Of a DNA stretch of 64,000 nt, positions 60,227 through 64,000 are shown piece after piece. The position numbers were made by a program, and so were the translations under genes. The notes beneath the pieces were generated by a model. That model was given only the letters and a program-made list of their open reading frames with translations, ran no database searches and was not told the DNA's origin. Each line of letters opens with the position of its first letter. The stretch's first letter is position 1. The DNA is from Erythrobacter sp. KY5 (GTDB lineage: Bacteria > Pseudomonadota > Alphaproteobacteria > Sphingomonadales > Sphingomonadaceae). Location: assembly GCF_003264115.1 (NCBI RefSeq), contig NZ_CP021912.1:496001-560000 (forward strand). Reading direction: 5' to 3'.

Positions 60227-63200
60227 TCACCGTTCAAGGAGGTTGCGAGCCTGACTTGCGATCTGCGCAAGCACCGCAGGGGCGACAGGCGGGCGCGACT
60301 GGGCGCGCGCTACCATAGCGCGGAATTGCGTCACGGCATCCTTGTTGCGTTCGGCCCAGTCGGCGATGGCACCTTGCGGGTCGTCTTTACCGCCCTTGCG
60401 CCGCATGAGCTTTGCGAGGAACTCCAGACGCATATGCTGGAAATCGCGCGCGAGACCATCAACCAGCAAGCGCTCCCAGATATCGGAAGGCGTCATGTGC
60501 GCAGCAGTCGCCTGTGCCCAGTCGAGGCCGATGCGCGTGCCAATATCGGTGAAGGCTCGGGTCAGGACAGTCGGGTCAATGCCGGTTTTCAGCGCCAGGC
60601 TCGCAAGGCCGATCGAGCCGTCGTAATCAAACAGGTCAGCCACCCGGTTGGCGAGAGCTTCAGGGGCGCCTTCTTCCACGAAATGAGAGCGCAACGCTTC
60701 CGAGCGCTCTCGTGTTTCGCCAGCGAGAAGGTCTGCGCGGCGGTCGGCAAGCTTGCGCACGCCTGCCTTGAGCGCATCGATCATAGCGCTCGCTTCCACT
60801 CGCCCAGCGCCGGTGCGCAGCACGTCGGACATGAGGTTGCCGACCGCAGCAGCGAGACGGTCCAAAAGGATAATGCGAGCGGTTTCGCTCATTGCTTGGG
60901 CGTCGATGTCTCGCCAAAGCAACTTGAGATCAAACAGGCGCTCAACAACCACGAAGGCTGCCGCCACATCGGCGAGGCCGACACCCTCTTCCTCGGGTAG
61001 TTCAAACGCGTGGATCAGACCCAGCCGGTTCACGATGCGGTTCGACAGGTCTGTCGCGATAAGCTCGCGCCGCAGGCGGTGATCCTTGATATGTCCGGCA
61101 AACTTCTTCTGCATCGGGCCGGGGAACATCGCGATCAGGTTGCTTTCCAGAATGGGATCATCGGGAAGACCGCTTGCTTCGATGGCGTCCTGCAATGCGA
61201 GCTTTGCAGAAGACAGCAGCACCGCGAGTTCTGGCCGTGTCAGACCCCGCCCGTCAGCAGCGCGGCGAGCATAGCTCTCGGCATCGGCGAGCCCTTCATT
61301 GCGCCGGTCGAGCGCTCCCATCTCGCTCAATTGCTCGATCAGTCTAATGTATGACGACGTCGCCCCAGGCCCGCCGCTTTCGGCGATCGAAAGGGCCAGC
61401 GCCTGAAGCCGATTGTCTTCGAGCACGATGTCGGCAACCTCGTCGGTCATCTTGGCGAGCAGGTTGTTGCGCTTTGCCTCGGTCAGGTCGCCGTCGCGCC
61501 GTGCGGCGGCGAGTGCGATCTTGATGTTCACCTCATTATCCGAGCAATCGACCCCTGCCGAATTGTCGATAAAGTCGGTGTTGATCCGCCCTCCGGCAAG
61601 CGAATAGGCGATGCGCCCGGCCTGCGTGATACCGAGATTCGCGCCCTCACCGATCACTCTCGCGCCAACTTCGCGCGCATCAACGCGCAAGGCGTCATTC
61701 GAAGGGTCGCCGACCTGAATGTGGTTCTCGCTCTCAGCCTTGATATAAGTGCCGATGCCGCCGAACCATAGCAGGTCGATCTTCGCTTTGAGGATCGCGC
61801 TGATCAGGGCGTCGGGCTCGATGTCCTTTTCCTCGATGCCGAGCAGGTCACGCGCTTTCTTGGACAATTTGATCCGTTTGAGATCGCGCGAATAGACGCC
61901 GCCTCCCTTCGAGATGAGATCGGGATTGTAATCCTCCCAGCTCGAGCGTGGCAGTTCGAACATGCGCTTACGCTCTTTCCAGCTGGTTGCCGGATCCGGA
62001 TCGGGGTCGATGAAAATGTGACGGTGGTCGAAGGCTGCAACCAGCTTGATCGCCTTGGACAGGAGCATGCCGTTGCCGAACACGTCGCCCGACATGTCGC
62101 CGCAGCCCGCAACCGTGACGCTGTCTTTCTGGACGTCGATGCCCATCTCAAGGAAGTGCCGCTGCACGCTGACCCACGCGCCGCGCGCGGTGATGCCCAT
62201 CGCCTTGTGATCGTAACCGTTGGAACCACCGCTCGCGAAGGCGTCGTCCAGCCAGAAACCGGCGTTCTCTGCAATGCCGTTGGCAATGTCGGAGAAACGC
62301 GCGGTGCCTTTGTCGGCGGCGACCACGAAATAGGGGTCTTCGCCATCGAGAACATGGACGCCTTCGGGGTGCACCACCTTCCCATCCACGATGTTGTCAG
62401 TGACAGACAGCAGCGTGCGGATGAACACTTCGTAGCTCGCCTGACCTTCAGCGGCCCAGGCATCGCGGTCGATCGCCGGTGATGGCAGTTGCTTGGGGTA
62501 AAAGCCGCCCTTCGCGCCGCTCGGCACGATGACGGCGTTCTTCACCTTCTGCGCTTTCATCAGGCCGAGGATTTCGGTGCGGAAATCATCACGCCTGTCG
62601 GACCAGCGAAGTCCGCCGCGAGCCACGGAGCCCGAGCGAAGGTGAATGCCTTCGACACGCCGTGAATAGACGAATATTTCGCGCCACGGCACCGGCTTGG
62701 GCAGGTTGGGAACGAGCGAGGAATCAATTTTGAAAGCGAGCGCTTCGTCCGACGCTTGAGCAAAGGCGTTGGTACGCAAAACCGCGTCGATGACAGCGCG
62801 ATAGAGGCGCAGCAGACGATCGTCGTTGATCGCGCTGACCTTGTAGAGGCCGCGCTGGAAATTGCTGACCGCCGCTGCAATCGCAGCTTCACGATCGCCT
62901 TCGAAATCAGGGTCATGGCGGGCGGCGAACAGGTCGATCATTGCCTGCGTAACACCCGGCGCACGCTGAAGAGCGTCGACTACGGTGTAAATCGTGAAGC
63001 CCATCCCCGTCTGGCGGAGATAGCGATAGATCGCCCGAAGCCAGATCGCGTGCTGCGCGCTCAGCCCGGTGGCGACCACGAGACGGTTGAAAGGATCGTC
63101 TTCTGACTGTCCGTTGAGCACTTCTGCGATTGCGGTCTCGATGGTGTCGCGCCGGTCCAGCAGGTCGCCAACCTCGGTTCCGGGCGGAAGATCGAGCGTG

Positions 63201-64000
63201 AATTCGTGAATTGTGCCGAGCTTGCCGTCATCAAGCCGTGTGGGCATCTCAGCGAGAACGCGGAAGCCGAAGTTTTCAAGCGCCGGGACCGCATCGGACA
63301 ACGCCATTTCGCCGGTCGTGTGATAGATCTTGAGCCGCAGATCGCCGACCGGATCGTGATCAAGGGTATACAAGCGGCAGGACCGTGCATCGGGATTGTC
63401 GCCAGTTGCGATTGCGCGCAATTCGATGATGTCGAGTGCAGCTTCGCCGGCTCCGTAGCGGGCGCGATACGTGCCCGGAAAGGCTCCGGCATAACGCTGG
63501 GCGATTGCTGCGACTCTCGAGCTCTCATCGGCATCGGCCAGATGAGCCTCAACCGCCTCGTTCCAGCCTTTGAGGAGGTCGATAAGTTCGCTCTCGATCT
63601 TCTCGGCGTCTGGCATCCGGCCGGTTGAACGCGAATCGAGCAGGAATTGAAGCATCGCCAGCGTCGAGCCTTCAACCTCGAGGCTCCAGCTGAGCATGTC
63701 GACACCGGTGGACTTGGTGAGCAGGTCCTGGATCTGGAGACGCACACCGGTCGAGAGAAAATCACGCGGAAGCCATACGAAAGCAAAGACGTGCCGCTCA
63801 AGCGCGGCCTGCACGAGAACAACGCGCGGGCGCGGTCGATCGACGAGGCTCATCATCGCGGTTGCCAGGCGCTTGATATCGCTTGGCCTGAAACCGGTCA
63901 GAAGGTCATGCGGCAATGTCGTGAAGGCGTGCACGAGCGCTTTGCCAGCGTGGCCCTGCGGGTCGAAGCCGAGCGCCTGGATTATGTCACTCAGCGACTT
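60227..64000 (-). CDS. NAD-specific glutamate dehydrogenase, large type (5' end outside window)
   Basis: This minus-strand frame stays open from 60227 to the window edge, giving 1257 residues without the N-terminus; the full enzyme is about 1550-1600 residues in the family. It converts glutamate to 2-oxoglutarate with NAD. The catalytic core shows GGLRWSDRRDDFRTEIL, QKVKNAVIVPSGAKGGF, VVAADKGTARFSDIAN, AVAGCGDMSGDVFGNG-like VAGCGDMSGDVFGNGMLLS and DGANLGITQAGR-like EGANLGITQAGRIAYS. Residues at the window edge (IIQALGFDPQGHAGKALVHA) continue the family pattern. It has its own gap of 63 bases before the reductase gene. Confidence 0.96.
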   Translation of the reverse strand, partial: KSLSDIIQALGFDPQGHAGKALVHAFTTLPHDLLTGFRPSDIKRLATAMMSLVDRPRPRVVLVQAALERHVFAFVWLPRDFLSTGVRLQIQDLLTKSTGVDMLSWSLEVEGSTLAMLQFLLDSRSTGRMPDAEKIESELIDLLKGWNEAVEAHLADADESSRVAAIAQRYAGAFPGTYRARYGAGEAALDIIELRAIATGDNPDARSCRLYTLDHDPVGDLRLKIYHTTGEMALSDAVPALENFGFRVLAEMPTRLDDGKLGTIHEFTLDLPPGTEVGDLLDRRDTIETAIAEVLNGQSEDDPFNRLVVATGLSAQHAIWLRAIYRYLRQTGMGFTIYTVVDALQRAPGVTQAMIDLFAARHDPDFEGDREAAIAAAVSNFQRGLYKVSAINDDRLLRLYRAVIDAVLRTNAFAQASDEALAFKIDSSLVPNLPKPVPWREIFVYSRRVEGIHLRSGSVARGGLRWSDRRDDFRTEILGLMKAQKVKNAVIVPSGAKGGFYPKQLPSPAIDRDAWAAEGQASYEVFIRTLLSVTDNIVDGKVVHPEGVHVLDGEDPYFVVAADKGTARFSDIANGIAENAGFWLDDAFASGGSNGYDHKAMGITARGAWVSVQRHFLEMGIDVQKDSVTVAGCGDMSGDVFGNGMLLSKAIKLVAAFDHRHIFIDPDPDPATSWKERKRMFELPRSSWEDYNPDLISKGGGVYSRDLKRIKLSKKARDLLGIEEKDIEPDALISAILKAKIDLLWFGGIGTYIKAESENHIQVGDPSNDALRVDAREVGARVIGEGANLGITQAGRIAYSLAGGRINTDFIDNSAGVDCSDNEVNIKIALAAARRDGDLTEAKRNNLLAKMTDEVADIVLEDNRLQALALSIAESGGPGATSSYIRLIEQLSEMGALDRRNEGLADAESYARRAADGRGLTRPELAVLLSSAKLALQDAIEASGLPDDPILESNLIAMFPGPMQKKFAGHIKDHRLRRELIATDLSNRIVNRLGLIHAFELPEEEGVGLADVAAAFVVVERLFDLKLLWRDIDAQAMSETARIILLDRLAAAVGNLMSDVLRTGAGRVEASAMIDALKAGVRKLADRRADLLAGETRERSEALRSHFVEEGAPEALANRVADLFDYDGSIGLASLALKTGIDPTVLTRAFTDIGTRIGLDWAQATAAHMTPSDIWERLLVDGLARDFQHMRLEFLAKLMRRKGGKDDPQGAIADWAERNKDAVTQFRAMVARAQSRPPVAPAVLAQIASQARNLLER

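Noticed and set aside
58826..61000. 724-codon open frame on the plus strand
   Set aside because: It lies opposite the CoA transferase, ferredoxin reductase and glutamate dehydrogenase genes, whose family motifs are clear. Long antisense frames are common at high GC.

Overview
The window looks like chromosome from an alphaproteobacterium of the Sphingomonadales, most likely an Erythrobacteraceae relative. This is an inference from gene content: a very long NAD-dependent glutamate dehydrogenase, MmcB, a CYP153-type P450, a PAS_5-like acidic protein, DUF2141 proteins, tandem exported amidohydrolases and high GC by eye. Coding density is high, with many ATGA/GTGA/TGATG overlaps. I see no insertion sequence, prophage or CRISPR array.

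Layout. 1-2.2 kb (minus): nadC, a small membrane protein, an exported RNase T2 and a cut-off gene. 2.3-4.4 kb: a LytS/LytTR two-component pair. 4.5-9.7 kb: two M48 metalloproteases around a DsbA-like protein, an esterase and an App1-like phosphatase. 9.7-14.2 kb: an acidic PAS_5-like protein, DUF2141, a fatty-acid hydroxylase, mmcB and a hypothetical. 14.3 kb: tRNA-Arg(CCG).

14.5-24.1 kb is the most unusual region. A minus-strand operon encodes an OmpR-type regulator, a histidine kinase, a small lipoprotein, an exported CHAT (caspase-like) protein and an exported TPR protein. Divergently, a 41-codon peptide gene ending in GGKTSWGPNNKR sits 7 bases before a radical SAM/SPASM maturase of GrrM/FxsB/XyeB type. 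A GMC-like flavoprotein and two unknown exported proteins converge on the maturase. I read this as an undescribed RiPP locus with its own two-component and CHAT/TPR parts.

24-34.6 kb: M20 amidohydrolase, a lipid kinase coupled to a nucleotidyltransferase-like (perhaps Tam41-like) protein, a second DUF2141 protein, rpe-heparinase-purH, then msrA and a Fur/Zur regulator. 34.7-41.7 kb: dxs, a cysteine-free MlaA, a crotonase, a hydrolase, NnrU, and a thioesterase/HxlR divergent pair with two matching operator palindromes, plus FKBP. 41.7-47.5 kb: two exported amidohydrolases (one without its HxH motif), a POT peptide transporter, a GntR regulator, ihfB and tRNA-Leu(UAA). 47.6-52.3 kb: a tandem PilZ protein and a likely glycan operon (UDP-Galp-mutase-like, GtrA, GT-C-like). 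52.3-64 kb: exported MsrB, CYP153, an ABC-2 exporter, queG, a CoA transferase, a P450-type ferredoxin reductase and the NAD-glutamate dehydrogenase, which runs off the window.

A roughly 105-base structured repeat occurs twice (2222-2327 and 32673-32780). Both copies start just after a stop codon in the same orientation, and both hairpins carry compensatory base changes.
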